Source: Nocardioides sp. S-1144
Lineage (GTDB): Bacteria > Actinomycetota > Actinomycetes > Propionibacteriales > Nocardioidaceae
DNA length: 64,000 nt
Assembly: GCF_005954645.2 (NCBI RefSeq)
Contig: NZ_CP040695.2
Location: 3,224,001 to 3,288,000, forward strand
Reading direction: 5' to 3'
Both the position numbers and the translations under genes were made by a program. Below the pieces are notes generated by a model, which saw only the letters and a list, made by a program, of their open reading frames with translations, ran no database searches and was not told the DNA's origin. Below are positions 24,895 to 34,118 of the stretch, in pieces; the stretch's first letter is position 1; every line of letters starts with the position of its first letter.

Positions 24895-25989
24895 TCAGAT
24901 GTCGAAGACGCAGTCGCCGGCCGGGGCCGTGACGCACGTCTGGACGGCCTCGTTGGGCTGGCCGTACTCGTCGCCGTTGCGCAGGTCGCGGACCGTGCCG
25001 GAGACGAGGGTGAGGGTGCAGGTGTGGCAGACGCCCATCCGGCAGCCGTAGGGCATCCCGACGCCGGCCTGCTCGCCGGCCTCGAGCACGGTGGTGGCGC
25101 CGTCGACGTCGATCTCCCTGCCCGAGTTCTGGAACCGGATCGTGCCGCCCTCGCCGCCCTCTCCCCCGAGGTCGAGCGAGAACCGCTCGAGGTGGAGCTG
25201 GTCGGCGAGGTCCTGCTCCTCGAAGTGGGCGGTGACGGCGTCGAGCATGGGGGCCGGGCCGCAGGCGTAGGTCTCGCGCTCGCGCCAGTCCGGGCAGACG
25301 GTGTCGAGGTCGGCGGGGTCGAGGATCCCGTCGACGTCGGTGTGCTGGGGGACGAACCGCAGCGCCTCGTGGCGCTCGTGGAGGGCCGCGAGCTCGTCGC
25401 GGAAGATCATCCGGTCCTCGGTCGGCGAGGAGTAGTGCAGGACGACGTCCGGCATCGTCCCGCGGCGGTCCAGGGTGCGGATCATCGAGATGACGGGCGT
25501 GATCCCGCTGCCGCCGACGAGGAACAGCAGCTTCTGCGGCGGGGGGTCTGGCAGCACGAAGTCGCCCTGCGGCATCGCGAGCCGGACGATCGCGCCCGGC
25601 TCCAGCCCGCGCACCAGGTGCTCGGAAAGGAACCCCTCGGGCATCGCCCGCACGGTGATCGCGAGGTGGCGGCCGTCGCGGCGCGGCGGCGAGCTGATCG
25701 AGTACGAGCGCCAGTGCCACTTGCCCCGGACCTGCAGCCCGATCCCGACGTACTGCCCGGGACGGTGCTGGTAGCGCCACCCCCAGCCCGGCCGGATGAC
25801 GAGCGTCGCGGCGTCCTCGGTCTCGGGCACGACCTTCTCTACCCGCCCGCGCAGCTCGCGCGAGCTCCACAGCGGGTTGAGCAGCGTCAGGTAGTCGTCG
25901 GGCAGCAACGGCGTGGTGAGCTTGTCCGCGGCACGGCGGACCTTCTCCCAGGAGAGCCGCTGGTCCGGCGGGTTGGTGGTGCTCGTCAT
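24895..25989 (-). CDS. Ferredoxin reductase with C-terminal 2Fe-2S domain (desaturase electron donor)
   Basis: 364 aa from the ATG at 25989. The FAD-binding part has the GQYVGIGLQVRGKWHWRSYSISS motif, followed by an NAD(P)-binding part with LLFLVGGSGITPVISMIR. The C-terminal plant-type ferredoxin domain carries CRMGVCHTCTL and a distal Cys in TCVTAPAGDC. It passes electrons from NAD(P)H to the desaturase that follows 69 bp downstream. The in-frame extension upstream of 25989 is shadow-like. Confidence 0.9.
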   Translation of the reverse strand: MTSTTNPPDQRLSWEKVRRAADKLTTPLLPDDYLTLLNPLWSSRELRGRVEKVVPETEDAATLVIRPGWGWRYQHRPGQYVGIGLQVRGKWHWRSYSISSPPRRDGRHLAITVRAMPEGFLSEHLVRGLEPGAIVRLAMPQGDFVLPDPPPQKLLFLVGGSGITPVISMIRTLDRRGTMPDVVLHYSSPTEDRMIFRDELAALHERHEALRFVPQHTDVDGILDPADLDTVCPDWRERETYACGPAPMLDAVTAHFEEQDLADQLHLERFSLDLGGEGGEGGTIRFQNSGREIDVDGATTVLEAGEQAGVGMPYGCRMGVCHTCTLTLVSGTVRDLRNGDEYGQPNEAVQTCVTAPAGDCVFDI

Positions 25990-26156
25990 CGCACTGAGTG
26001 AACACCTGTCTACTGAGTTGGTCAATGCCCTCCCCGGCGTGAGGCGCCCCACACCACTCGACCACGCGCCGTCCACAGGACGTCGCGCATGAGCGTCGTC
26101 CACAGGACGCCCGACCAGGGTCGCGGCGCCGCCCGAGCCGTCCTACCGTCGCCGAC

Positions 26157-27431
26157 ATGTCCGACCCGACCGTCGCCGACCTCGCGTCCTGGGCCGCCGC
26201 CCTGGCCGGTCTCGACGCGCCCGGCGACAGCGCGACCGACATCCCGGACGCCGCGCGGATCGACCTGCTCCGCGGCCTCGAGCGGCTCAAGGGCGCCGTG
26301 GACGCCGCCCAGCACCGCCTCGCCCACGCCTTCGAGGAGTCCCAGCGCGCGGAGCAGCGGCACGCCGGCGTCCCGGAGCAGCGGGTCGGCGAGGGCGTCG
26401 CGCTCCAGGTCGCCCTCGCGCTGCGCGAGAGCCACCAGCGCGCCGCCCGCCTGCTCGGCGCAGCCCGGGTGCTGTGCACCGAGATGCCCCAGACCCTGGC
26501 GGCGCTGTCCGAGGGCCGGATCAACGAGTGGCGCGCGATGCTGCTGGTCCGCGAGACCGCGTGCCTGAGCGAGGAGCACCGGCGCACGATCGACGAGAAG
26601 ATCGCGGGCGACGACGACGTCGAGCGGCTCGGCACCAAGCACCTGGTCTCCTCCGCCCACCACCTCGCCGCCCGTCTCGACTCCGCCGGCGTCGCCGAGC
26701 GCCAGCGCCTCGCCGAGCGCGACCGCCGCGTGACCATCCGACCCGCGCCCGACACGATGTCCTACGTCACCGCCCTCGTGCCCGTCGCCGACGGCGTGGC
26801 CATGTACGCCGCCCTCAAGCGGCACGCCGACGCCGCAGCCGCCGCCGGTGACGGACGCGGGCGGGGACAGGTCATGGCCGACACCGTGGTCGAGCTCGTC
26901 ACCGGCCGCTCGACCGACGTGCCGCCAGCGGTCGAGCTGCAGCTGATCATGACCGACCGCGCGCTCCTCGCCGGTGACGACGAGCCCGCCCACCTGCCGG
27001 GCTACGGGGTGGTTCCCGCCGAGTGGGCGCGCGACCTGGTCGGGCGGGCGGCGTCCGCGACGACGGCCTGGCTGCGCCGTCTCTACGTGCTGCCGGGCGG
27101 ACGGTCGCTGATGGCCATGGACTCCCGCCGCCGCACGGTGCCGGCCGGTCTCGCCGCGTTCATCACCGCACGCGACCTGCGGTGCCGCACGCCCTGGTGC
27201 GGCGCGCCGGTCCGCCACGTCGACCACGTCCAGCCCCACCGCGACACCGGCACGACACGGGCCCACGACCTGCAGGGCCTCTGCGAGCGGTGCAACCACG
27301 CCAAGGAGGCCCTCGGCTGGTCGTCCCGGCCGCGCGCCGGGCCGGTGCACACCACGGAGACCACCACACCGACCGGGCACAGGTACCTGTCGTTCGCCCC
27401 GCTCCTGCCCGGCGACGACGAGGCCGCCTGA
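26157..27431 (+). CDS. HNH endonuclease of the DUF222 / 13E12 family
   Basis: 424 aa. A helical DUF222 region (residues 1-300) is followed by a C-terminal HNH zinc finger: RCRTPWCGAPVRHVDHVQPHRDTG ... LCERCNHAKEALGW, with two CxxC pairs and the HVDH core. Such proteins are present in many copies in actinobacterial genomes and are often linked to mobile introns or repeats, but function is unproven. A TACCGT box 7 nt before the ATG at 26157 suggests a leaderless transcript. Confidence 0.9.
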   Translation: MSDPTVADLASWAAALAGLDAPGDSATDIPDAARIDLLRGLERLKGAVDAAQHRLAHAFEESQRAEQRHAGVPEQRVGEGVALQVALALRESHQRAARLLGAARVLCTEMPQTLAALSEGRINEWRAMLLVRETACLSEEHRRTIDEKIAGDDDVERLGTKHLVSSAHHLAARLDSAGVAERQRLAERDRRVTIRPAPDTMSYVTALVPVADGVAMYAALKRHADAAAAAGDGRGRGQVMADTVVELVTGRSTDVPPAVELQLIMTDRALLAGDDEPAHLPGYGVVPAEWARDLVGRAASATTAWLRRLYVLPGGRSLMAMDSRRRTVPAGLAAFITARDLRCRTPWCGAPVRHVDHVQPHRDTGTTRAHDLQGLCERCNHAKEALGWSSRPRAGPVHTTETTTPTGHRYLSFAPLLPGDDEAA

Positions 27432-27465
27432 CGCTCCGGGCACCGCCTCGTCGAGGGGCGGCGGG

Positions 27466-28548
27466 TCAGGTGTCGACCCGGTTCCCGTCCTCGTCCCAGT
27501 GCCCGGCGACCTTCTTGCTGGGCTGCACGCGGGGCGGCTCGCCGGGCATCTTGGGGTAGTCCGGCGGGTAGTTGAGCTCCACCGCGCCCTGCTCCTCCCA
27601 CAGGTCGAGCAGCGGCTGCAGCGAGTAGGCGGTGTCGTCGATCGCGGCCCACGGGTCGCCGTCGGCGTGCCGGTCGGGGACGGTGAACAGGTTGTGCTCA
27701 CGCGGGTCGCGCAGGTCACGCAGCTCGGCCCAGGTCAACGGTGTCGACACCGGCGCGCCGGGCTGCGGCCGCAGCGAGTACGCCGAGGCGATCGTCCGGT
27801 CCCGGTTGTTCTGGTTGTAGTCGACGAAGATGCGCTCGCCGCGCTCCTCCTTCCACCAGTCGACCGTGACCCCGTCGTCGCGGCGGGCCAGCTCCCGGCC
27901 GAGGCCGATCGCGGCGTGCCGGACGTCGACGAACTCCCAGCGCGGCTCGATGCGGACGTAGATGTGCACCCCGCGGTTGCCGCTGGTCTTCGGGAACCCC
28001 ACCAGCCCGAGCTCGCGCAGCAGCTCGTCGGCGACGCCGGCCACCCGGACGGCGTCGGCGAACGTCGTCCCGGGCTGCGGGTCGAGGTCGATGCGCAGCT
28101 CGTCGGGACGGTCGACGTCGCCCCGCCGGACCGGCCACGGGTGGAACGTCAGGGCGCCCATGTGCGCGCACCACACCGGCACCGCGATCTCGGTCGGACA
28201 GATCTCGTCGGCGGTCCGGCCGCTCGGGAAGGTGATCTGGACCGTCTCCAGGTAGTCGGGAGCACCCTTCGGGACCCGCTTCTGGTAGAAGGCGTCGGCG
28301 TCCTTGTCCTGCGGACCCGTCGCCAGCCTCATGCCCTCACGGAACCCCGACGTCCACCGCTCGAGGGCCGTCGGACGGTCCCGCAGGGCGCGCATCAGGC
28401 CGTCCTCGACGCCGGCGAAGTACTGCGCCACCATCAGCTTGGTGACCTCCGGGGTGCGGTCGGTCGCCTTGTAGATCACACGGTCCGGGCTCGAGACGCG
28501 CACGGCGCGGCCGCCCGCCTCGACGACTGCGGCTGGGGTCTTCGCCAT
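27466..28548 (-). CDS. PrimC/LigD-type primase-polymerase (end-joining polymerase domain)
   Basis: 360 aa, about the size of stand-alone PolDom proteins. The catalytic acids are in DELRIDLDPQPG, with the KTSGNRGVHIYVRI strand and the VDYNQNNRDRTIASAYSLR block that binds template and incoming nucleotide. It belongs to the archaeo-eukaryotic primase superfamily; in mycobacteria PrimC works with LigC in gap repair. The only ATP-dependent ligase in the window is LigC, 10 kb away. There is no Ku or nuclease domain here. Confidence 0.9.
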   Translation of the reverse strand: MAKTPAAVVEAGGRAVRVSSPDRVIYKATDRTPEVTKLMVAQYFAGVEDGLMRALRDRPTALERWTSGFREGMRLATGPQDKDADAFYQKRVPKGAPDYLETVQITFPSGRTADEICPTEIAVPVWCAHMGALTFHPWPVRRGDVDRPDELRIDLDPQPGTTFADAVRVAGVADELLRELGLVGFPKTSGNRGVHIYVRIEPRWEFVDVRHAAIGLGRELARRDDGVTVDWWKEERGERIFVDYNQNNRDRTIASAYSLRPQPGAPVSTPLTWAELRDLRDPREHNLFTVPDRHADGDPWAAIDDTAYSLQPLLDLWEEQGAVELNYPPDYPKMPGEPPRVQPSKKVAGHWDEDGNRVDT

Positions 28549-28601
28549 GACGCGAACCCTAGACCGCCGAGCCCGTTACCCCCGGCCCGTAGGCTGGAGG
28601 C

Positions 28602-29006
28602 ATGGCCTACGACGTGCAGAAGACTGATGAGGAGTGGCGGGCAGAGCTCTCCGAGGAGGAGTACCAGGTGCTGCGCAAGGCCGGCACCGAGCGCGCCTTC
28701 ACCGGCGAGTACACCGACACCGAGACGACCGGCATCTACCGGTGCAAGGCCTGCCAGGCCAAGCTCTTCGAGTCCGACACCAAGTTCCACTCCGGGTGCG
28801 GGTGGCCGAGCTTCTACCAGCCGATCAGCGACACGATCGAGTACATCGAGGACGTCTCGCACGGCATGAAGCGCGTCGAGGTGCGCTGCGCGGGCTGCGG
28901 GTCCCACCTGGGCCACGTCTTCCCCGACGGCTACGGCACGCCCACCGGCGACCGCTACTGCATCAACTCGATCAGCCTCACGCTGGAGCCCGTCGAGCCG
29001 TCGTAG
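28602..29006 (+). CDS. msrB: Peptide methionine-R-sulfoxide reductase
   Basis: 134 aa. Two CxxC zinc pairs (CKAC and CAGC), the CGWPSF motif, [11 protein letters not shown] and the catalytic Cys in RYCINS are all present. It reduces R-methionine sulfoxide in proteins. TAGGCT lies 6 nt before the ATG, so the message is probably leaderless. It is near hemQ/hemY, as msrB is in M. tuberculosis. Confidence 0.96.
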   Translation: MAYDVQKTDEEWRAELSEEEYQVLRKAGTERAFTGEYTDTETTGIYRCKACQAKLFESDTKFHSGCGWPSFYQPISDTIEYIEDVSHGMKRVEVRCAGCGSHLGHVFPDGYGTPTGDRYCINSISLTLEPVEPS

Positions 29007-29022
29007 CCCGCCGCGGCGCCGC

Positions 29023-29670
29023 TCAGGCGTCGACCAGCGCGCTCGTCACGACCACCACGTCGGCGCCGTAGGTCCGGTCCAGGTACCCCTGCAGGGTGCC
29101 GTCGTCGTGGACGACGTCGACCAGCACGTGTCCCTCACCGTCGGCGTAGGCCCCCTGGACGCCCGGCAGCCAGGAGCCCAGGTCGGTGGCCAGCGTCTCC
29201 GCCTCCGCCTGGCTGTAGTCCCGCGACGGCTCGGGGAGCGGGGACTTCTCGTCGGGCGCCGGGTCGTACAGCGCGCCCGGCACGGCCTCGGTGACGGTGA
29301 AGGCGGTCCCGTCCCACGTGCCCGTGACGGCGTAGGTTCCCCAGCGGACGTCGCCCTGCGCCTCGAAGGTGCCGCGCTGCGTCGACCAGTCCCAGTTCGT
29401 GATCCTCGGCCCGCCGCACTGCGGTGGGTAGGACTCCGCGACCGGACCGAGGCAGAGCTTGGCCCCGCCGCCGACGTCCATGACGGTCGCCAGCGAGCGC
29501 GAGCGCACCGGCCCGTCGGACGCCGGGCTCCCGGTCGGCCGCGACGGCGCCGTCGTCGCCCCGCCGGCTGCCCCAGGGTCGGCTCGGTCGACGGCGGTGC
29601 TCGGCCCACCGTCATCACCGCAGGCGGTGAGCACCAGCACCAGGGCAGCGATCGCGACGGTCGTCCTCAT
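29023..29670 (-). CDS. Putative lipoprotein
   Basis: 215 aa. The N-terminal signal MRTTVAIAALVLVLTAC ends in a lipobox with Cys17. A Ser/Thr/Pro/Ala-rich linker follows, then an extracytoplasmic domain with KLCLGPVAESYPPQCGG and a strand-rich ITNWDWSTQRGTFEAQGDVRWGTYAVTG. The function is unknown; it appears to be a free-standing membrane-anchored surface protein. Confidence 0.75.
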   Translation of the reverse strand: MRTTVAIAALVLVLTACGDDGGPSTAVDRADPGAAGGATTAPSRPTGSPASDGPVRSRSLATVMDVGGGAKLCLGPVAESYPPQCGGPRITNWDWSTQRGTFEAQGDVRWGTYAVTGTWDGTAFTVTEAVPGALYDPAPDEKSPLPEPSRDYSQAEAETLATDLGSWLPGVQGAYADGEGHVLVDVVHDDGTLQGYLDRTYGADVVVVTSALVDA

Positions 29671-29709
29671 GCCCCTACGACGTGCGCCCCGGCCGCCTGG
29701 TTCCCGACG

Positions 29710-30429
29710 TCAGGGCAGCCGGTCGAGCAGGTCCGGGACCGAGGTGAGCGACCCGGTGTAGAACGGGGTCTCCTCGCGGACGTGGCGTCGCGCCCGGCTG
29801 GCCCGCAGGTCCCGCATCAGGTCGACGATCCGGAACAGGTCGTCGGCCTCGAAGGCCAGCATCCACTCGTAGTCGCCCAGGCCGAACGACGAGACCGTGT
29901 TGGCCCGCACGTCGGGGTAGGGCCGGGCCTGCATGCCGTGCTCCTTGAGCATGTCGCGGCGCTCCTCGTCGGGCAGGAGGTACCACTCGTAGGAGCGCAC
30001 GAACGGGTAGACGCACACGTGGGCCCGCACCCGCTCGTCGTCGAGGAACGCCGGCACGTGGCTCTTGTTGAACTCGGCGGGGCGGTGCAGCGCCATCTGC
30101 GACCACACCGGCGCCAGCCGGCGCCCGAACGCCGTGCGGCGCAGCCGGTGGTAGGCCGTCTGCAGGTCCTCGGAGCGGTTGGCGTGGGTCCACACCATCA
30201 CGTCGGCGTCGGCCCGCAGCCCGCTGACGTCGTAGACGCCGCGGACGACGACGTCCTGCTCGGCGAGCTCGGCGAAGAGCTTCTCGACCTCGGCCGCCTC
30301 GGCCGCCCGGTCCGCACGGTCCTCGCCGTCGCCGATCACGTCGGCGAGCCGGAAGACCGACCACATCGTGTAGCGGATCGAGTCGTTGATCTCGCGCAGG
30401 CGGGCGGCGTTGGTCTGGCTGTCGCTCAT
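29710..30429 (-). CDS. hemQ: Coproheme decarboxylase (HemQ)
   Basis: 239 aa from the ATG at 30429. It has the chlorite-dismutase-like fold of actinobacterial Hem[11 protein letters not shown] at the start, [26 protein letters not shown] in the middle (with a His in EHG in the proximal-ligand region), and [14 protein letters not shown] near the end. It converts Fe-coproporphyrin III to protohaem b by oxidative decarboxylation. It follows hemY with 17 bp between them, so the last two steps are coupled. Confidence 0.94.
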   Translation of the reverse strand: MSDSQTNAARLREINDSIRYTMWSVFRLADVIGDGEDRADRAAEAAEVEKLFAELAEQDVVVRGVYDVSGLRADADVMVWTHANRSEDLQTAYHRLRRTAFGRRLAPVWSQMALHRPAEFNKSHVPAFLDDERVRAHVCVYPFVRSYEWYLLPDEERRDMLKEHGMQARPYPDVRANTVSSFGLGDYEWMLAFEADDLFRIVDLMRDLRASRARRHVREETPFYTGSLTSVPDLLDRLP

Positions 30430-30446
30430 GGCTCCATTGTGCCGCG

Positions 30447-31751
30447 TCAGCCCAGGGCGTCGGCCGCCAGGACGTCCCGCGCCGCGCGGTGGCCCGACGC
30501 GATGCACCCCGCGATGCCCACGCCGTCGTAGGCCGCGCCGCACACGGCCAGCCCCGGCACGCCGGCGACGTCGGCGCGGACCCGCTCCACCCGGGCCAGG
30601 TGCCCGACGTCGTACTGCGGCAGCCCGCCGCCCCACCGCTGCACGTGCGTGGCCAGCGGGCGCGCCGCCAGGCCGGTCGCCTCGCGCAGGTCGACGAGCG
30701 AGGCGGCGACGAGCTCGTCGTCGCTGCGCTGGAGGATGCGCTCCTCCCCCACCCGGCCGATCGACGTCCGCAGGAGGGTGACGTCGGCGTCGAGCCCCCA
30801 CTTGGAGCTGGAGAACGTCGAGGCCTTGATCCGGCGCCCGTCGACCGGCGGCACGAGGAAGCCCGAGGCCTCCCGCACGACGTCCGGGACGGCGGCGGGG
30901 TCGAGGGCCAGGGTCACCACCACGACCGAGGCGTAGTCGAACGCCGCCAGCTCGGCCGCGGCGGCCGGGGCGAGGTCGCCGAGCAGCCGCGACGCCGGGG
31001 CGGCAGGGACGGCGACCACGACCCCGTCGGCGTGCTCGCCGGCCACCGTGAACCCGCCGGAGGAGCGCTCCACCGCACGGACCGTGACGCCGGTGCGGAT
31101 CTCGACCTCCGCGGCGAGCCGGTCGACGAGGCCGGACATGCCGCCCCGCAGGCCGGCGAAGACGGGGGTGCCCGGGTCCGGCGGGACCGGGAGCGGTCCC
31201 TGCCGCAGCCGGAGCAGGGCGGGGGCCGCCGCGGCGGCGGAGATCCGCCGCGCGTGCCCGGCGTAGACCCCGCCGAGCATCGGCTCGACCAGCCGGTCGA
31301 CCACCTCCTCGCCGTACCGTCCGCCGACGAGGTCGCCGACGGAGACGTCGCCGGACGGGTCGCCGTCCAGCTCGCCGACCTCCTGGCGCGCGCGGGCCAG
31401 CCCGCCGGCCGAGAGGATCCCGGAGGCCGCGAGCGCGTCGAGGTCGAGCGGGGCGCCGAGGAGGGTGCGGGGCAGGGGGCGCAGCGCGTCGCGGGTCCAG
31501 ATCCGCGACGACGCGAGGCTCGGGTGGACGATCTCGAGGTCGAGCGCGCGGGCCAGGGTGACGCCCTCGGGACGCCGGTTGACCATCGCCTCGGCGCCGA
31601 CGTCGACCGGGACGCCGGCGACGCTCTCCCGCCGGATCTTGCCGCCGGGCCGGTCGCTCGCCTCGAGGACGACGACGTCGTGCCCGTCGGCGACCAGGTC
31701 GTGCGCGGCGGTCAGCCCGGCCACCCCGGCTCCGACGACGACGATCCGCAC
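30447..31751 (-). CDS. hemY: Coproporphyrinogen III oxidase, HemY type (CgoX)
   Basis: 434 aa from a GTG. The N-terminal FAD-binding Rossmann motif is [29 protein letters not shown]. The C-terminal FAD segment [17 protein letters not shown] and the [15 protein letters not shown] closing helix are typical of the family. It oxidises coproporphyrinogen III to coproporphyrin III in the coproporphyrin-dependent haem route. Its neighbour is hemQ; hemE is separated by about 7.6 kb. Confidence 0.94.
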   Translation of the reverse strand: MRIVVVGAGVAGLTAAHDLVADGHDVVVLEASDRPGGKIRRESVAGVPVDVGAEAMVNRRPEGVTLARALDLEIVHPSLASSRIWTRDALRPLPRTLLGAPLDLDALAASGILSAGGLARARQEVGELDGDPSGDVSVGDLVGGRYGEEVVDRLVEPMLGGVYAGHARRISAAAAAPALLRLRQGPLPVPPDPGTPVFAGLRGGMSGLVDRLAAEVEIRTGVTVRAVERSSGGFTVAGEHADGVVVAVPAAPASRLLGDLAPAAAAELAAFDYASVVVVTLALDPAAVPDVVREASGFLVPPVDGRRIKASTFSSSKWGLDADVTLLRTSIGRVGEERILQRSDDELVAASLVDLREATGLAARPLATHVQRWGGGLPQYDVGHLARVERVRADVAGVPGLAVCGAAYDGVGIAGCIASGHRAARDVLAADALG

Positions 31752-31763
31752 GGACCGATCGTC

Positions 31764-32267
31764 TCAGATGGCGATGCTGCCGAACGCGCTGCGGTGGAAG
31801 ACCAGGGGCTGGGAGGTGTCGTCGGCCTCCACCGCGTGCAGGAGCAGCAGCACGATCGTGTGGTCGCCGGCCTCCACCTCGCGGTAGATCGAGCAGTGGA
31901 ACCGGGCCAGGCCCTCGTCGAGGGTGACCGCGCCGAGCGGGGTGGTGGTGGTCGGGATCCCGGCGAACCGCCGGTCGACCGGCCCGGCGAGCTGGCGGCA
32001 GACGGCGCCGTGCGCCTCGGCCAGGATGGTGACGCCGAGCCGCTCGGAGCGGCGCAGGTCGGGCCAGGTCCTCGAGGTGTTGGCGATCGAGAACTGCACC
32101 AGCGGCGGGTCGAGGCTCACCGAGGTGAACGACGACGCCGCCAGCCCCACGGGCGCCCCGTCGACCTCCGCCGCGACCGCCACGACGCCGCTGGGGAAGA
32201 CGCCGAACGCCGCGCGCAGCGCCTCGGGGTCGAGGTCCTGGTTGGTCGGCATCTGCAGGGCGCTCAT
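31764..32267 (-). CDS. Flavin reductase-like protein
   Basis: 167 aa from the ATG at 32267. It has the flavin-reductase split-barrel pattern: [41 protein letters not shown] at the start and [24 protein letters not shown] at the end. It reduces FMN with NAD(P)H for a two-component monooxygenase. It overlaps the upstream FMN reductase by 4 bp and is the third gene of the sulfonate operon. Confidence 0.85.
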   Translation of the reverse strand: MSALQMPTNQDLDPEALRAAFGVFPSGVVAVAAEVDGAPVGLAASSFTSVSLDPPLVQFSIANTSRTWPDLRRSERLGVTILAEAHGAVCRQLAGPVDRRFAGIPTTTTPLGAVTLDEGLARFHCSIYREVEAGDHTIVLLLLHAVEADDTSQPLVFHRSAFGSIAI

Positions 32268-32806
32268 GGTGTGGGGGCTCCTGTCCGGGCGGCGAGCAGG
32301 GTGGAGACGACCGGTCGTGCCGCCGCCAGCCAGTCGGCGTAGGCGGCCGGGTCGTCGTGGGCGGAGTCGAGCACGTAGTGCCCACGTACCGGCACCGTAG
32401 CCCCGATCTCGGTGAGCACGGGACGCAGCGTCAGCTCCGGCGCCAGCGCGTGGACCGGCCCTCCCCCGAGCATCAGCGGGATCGCGATGCCCCGCAGCCC
32501 GGTGCCGTACGAGGGCGCGAACCGGTCGAGGAAGAGCTTGAGCAGCCCGGTGTAGGTGGCCTTGTACGTCGGGCACGCGACGACGACGAGGTCCGCGGCC
32601 GCGACCTCCGCGGCCAGGGCGGTCACGGCCGGGTCGGAGAAGTCGAGCAGGCCGGGTCCGACGGTCGCGAGGTCGACCACGAGGTCGGGCTCGGCCCCGC
32701 CGAGCTCCCGGGCGACGTAGGTCGCGGCCGACAGGGTGCGCGAGGCCGGCTTGGGGTTGCCGACGACGACGGCGGTGCGGGTGCGGGCGGACGGGGTGGT
32801 GCTCAC
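32264..32806 (-). CDS. NADPH-dependent FMN reductase (SsuE-like)
   Basis: 180 aa from the GTG at 32806. The flavodoxin-like fold begins [16 protein letters not shown], with the phosphate-binding loop region at residues 15-25, and has [21 protein letters not shown], typical of SsuE. It supplies reduced FMN to the SsuD-like monooxygenase whose stop overlaps its start (GTGA). The operon therefore has two flavin-reducing enzymes. Confidence 0.85.
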   Translation of the reverse strand: MSTTPSARTRTAVVVGNPKPASRTLSAATYVARELGGAEPDLVVDLATVGPGLLDFSDPAVTALAAEVAAADLVVVACPTYKATYTGLLKLFLDRFAPSYGTGLRGIAIPLMLGGGPVHALAPELTLRPVLTEIGATVPVRGHYVLDSAHDDPAAYADWLAAARPVVSTLLAARTGAPTP

Positions 32807-33957
32807 GAGGCGGCCTTCCTGGCCGCCCGGGACGGGGCGGCGGTGGGGTGGGGGGTGGACGCCGGGGGTTGCCAGCGGCCGCGGGCGGTGAGCTCGGGCA
32901 GCACCCCTTCGCCGAAGCGGTAGGCCTCCTCCAGGTGCGGGTAGCCCGAGAGCACGAACTCGCTGACCCCGACCGCGGCGTACTCCTCGACCAGGTCGGC
33001 GACCTCGGCGTGGCTCCCGACCATCGCGGTCCCGGCACCGCCCCGCACCAGGCCGACCCCGGCCCACAGGTGCGGGTGGATCTCCAGGCCGTCCTTGCTG
33101 CCCCCGTTCAACGCCAGCATCCGGCGCTGTCCCTCCGACTCGCTGCGCCGCAGACCCGCCTGGACCCGCGCGATCTCCTCCGGCGAGATCGCGGCCAGCA
33201 ACCGGTCCGCCTCGGCCCACGCCTCCTCGCTGGTGTCGCGGGCGATCGTGTGCAACCGGACGCCGAAGCGCACCTCACGGCCCTCCGCAGCCGCCAGACC
33301 CCGGATCCACTCCACCTTCTCCGCCACCGCCGCCGGCGGCTCACCCCAGGTCAGGTACACGTCGGCGTGCCGCGCCGCCACCCGGCCGGCCGCCGGGGAG
33401 GACCCGCCGAAGTAGATCTCGGGCACCGGGTCCGGCCGCTGCGCCAGCACCGCGTCCTCGACGCGGTAGTGCTCGCCCTCGAAGTCGACGGTCTCCCCGG
33501 TCCACAGGCGGCGGACGATCTCCAGGAACTCGTCGCACCGGGCGTAGCGGCCGTCCTTGTCGAGGAAGTCACCGAACATCCGCTGCTCGTGGCTCTCCCC
33601 ACCAGTCACCACGTTCAGCAACAACCGGCCCCCGCTCAGGTTCTGGAACGTGCCGGCCATCTGGGCCGACAGGAACGGCGCGGTCAGCCCCGGCCGGTAC
33701 GCCACCAGGAACTTCAGCCGCTCCGAGACCTGGCTCAACATCGCCGTCGACAACCACGCGTCCTCACACCACGCACCCGTCGGCGTCAACGCCGCCTCGA
33801 ACCCCAGCTGCTCCGCGCTCCGGGCGATCTGGCCGAGGTAGGCCACGCTCGCCGGACGACCCGCCGCCCCCACCTCCACGCCGTGGCCACCCCCGACGAC
33901 CTGGCGGCCGTCACCACCGTTGGTGGGCAGGAACCAGTGGAACTTCAAGGCACTCAT
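32803..33957 (-). CDS. LLM-class monooxygenase, alkanesulfonate type (SsuD-like)
   Basis: 384 aa from the ATG at 33957, preceded by AAGGAG. The bacterial-luciferase-like TIM barrel has FHWFLPTNGGDGR, FEAALTPTGAWCEDAWL (the active-site Cys region), LKFLVAYRPGLTAPFLSAQM and the NVVTGGESHEQRMFGD flavin/sulfonate-binding block. It releases sulfite from alkanesulfonates with FMNH2 and oxygen, as a sulfur source. It is first in an overlapping three-gene operon and divergent from the LysR gene. Confidence 0.9.
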   Translation of the reverse strand: MSALKFHWFLPTNGGDGRQVVGGGHGVEVGAAGRPASVAYLGQIARSAEQLGFEAALTPTGAWCEDAWLSTAMLSQVSERLKFLVAYRPGLTAPFLSAQMAGTFQNLSGGRLLLNVVTGGESHEQRMFGDFLDKDGRYARCDEFLEIVRRLWTGETVDFEGEHYRVEDAVLAQRPDPVPEIYFGGSSPAAGRVAARHADVYLTWGEPPAAVAEKVEWIRGLAAAEGREVRFGVRLHTIARDTSEEAWAEADRLLAAISPEEIARVQAGLRRSESEGQRRMLALNGGSKDGLEIHPHLWAGVGLVRGGAGTAMVGSHAEVADLVEEYAAVGVSEFVLSGYPHLEEAYRFGEGVLPELTARGRWQPPASTPHPTAAPSRAARKAAS

Positions 33958-33973
33958 GCCGACTCCTTCGCGA

Positions 33974-33987
33974 CTGTTTATGTACAG
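33974..33987. promoter_or_regulatory. Palindromic operator-like site between ssuD-like and lysR
   Basis: CTGTTTATGTACAG is an imperfect dyad (CTGT ... ACAG) in AT-rich sequence, the only such patch nearby. It lies 17 bp before the SsuD start and overlaps the probable -10 of the operon. LysR proteins bind dyads in the divergent control region. Confidence 0.45.
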
Positions 33988-34118
33988 TGACTTTATCGGT
34001 TTAGGTGAGCCGTGCAAGGCGGCCGCACTCACCGCACCGACGGAGATCGCGACAGGGTGGCAGGCGGCGCCTACCACCCGACCCCACCCGGCCCGCCGCA
34101 CACCACCCAGGAGCGCCC

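Noticed and set aside
23216..26755. 1179-residue minus frame
   Set aside because: Runs out of frame over the desaturase, reductase and HNH genes; Arg/Pro/Ala-rich shadow composition without any domain.
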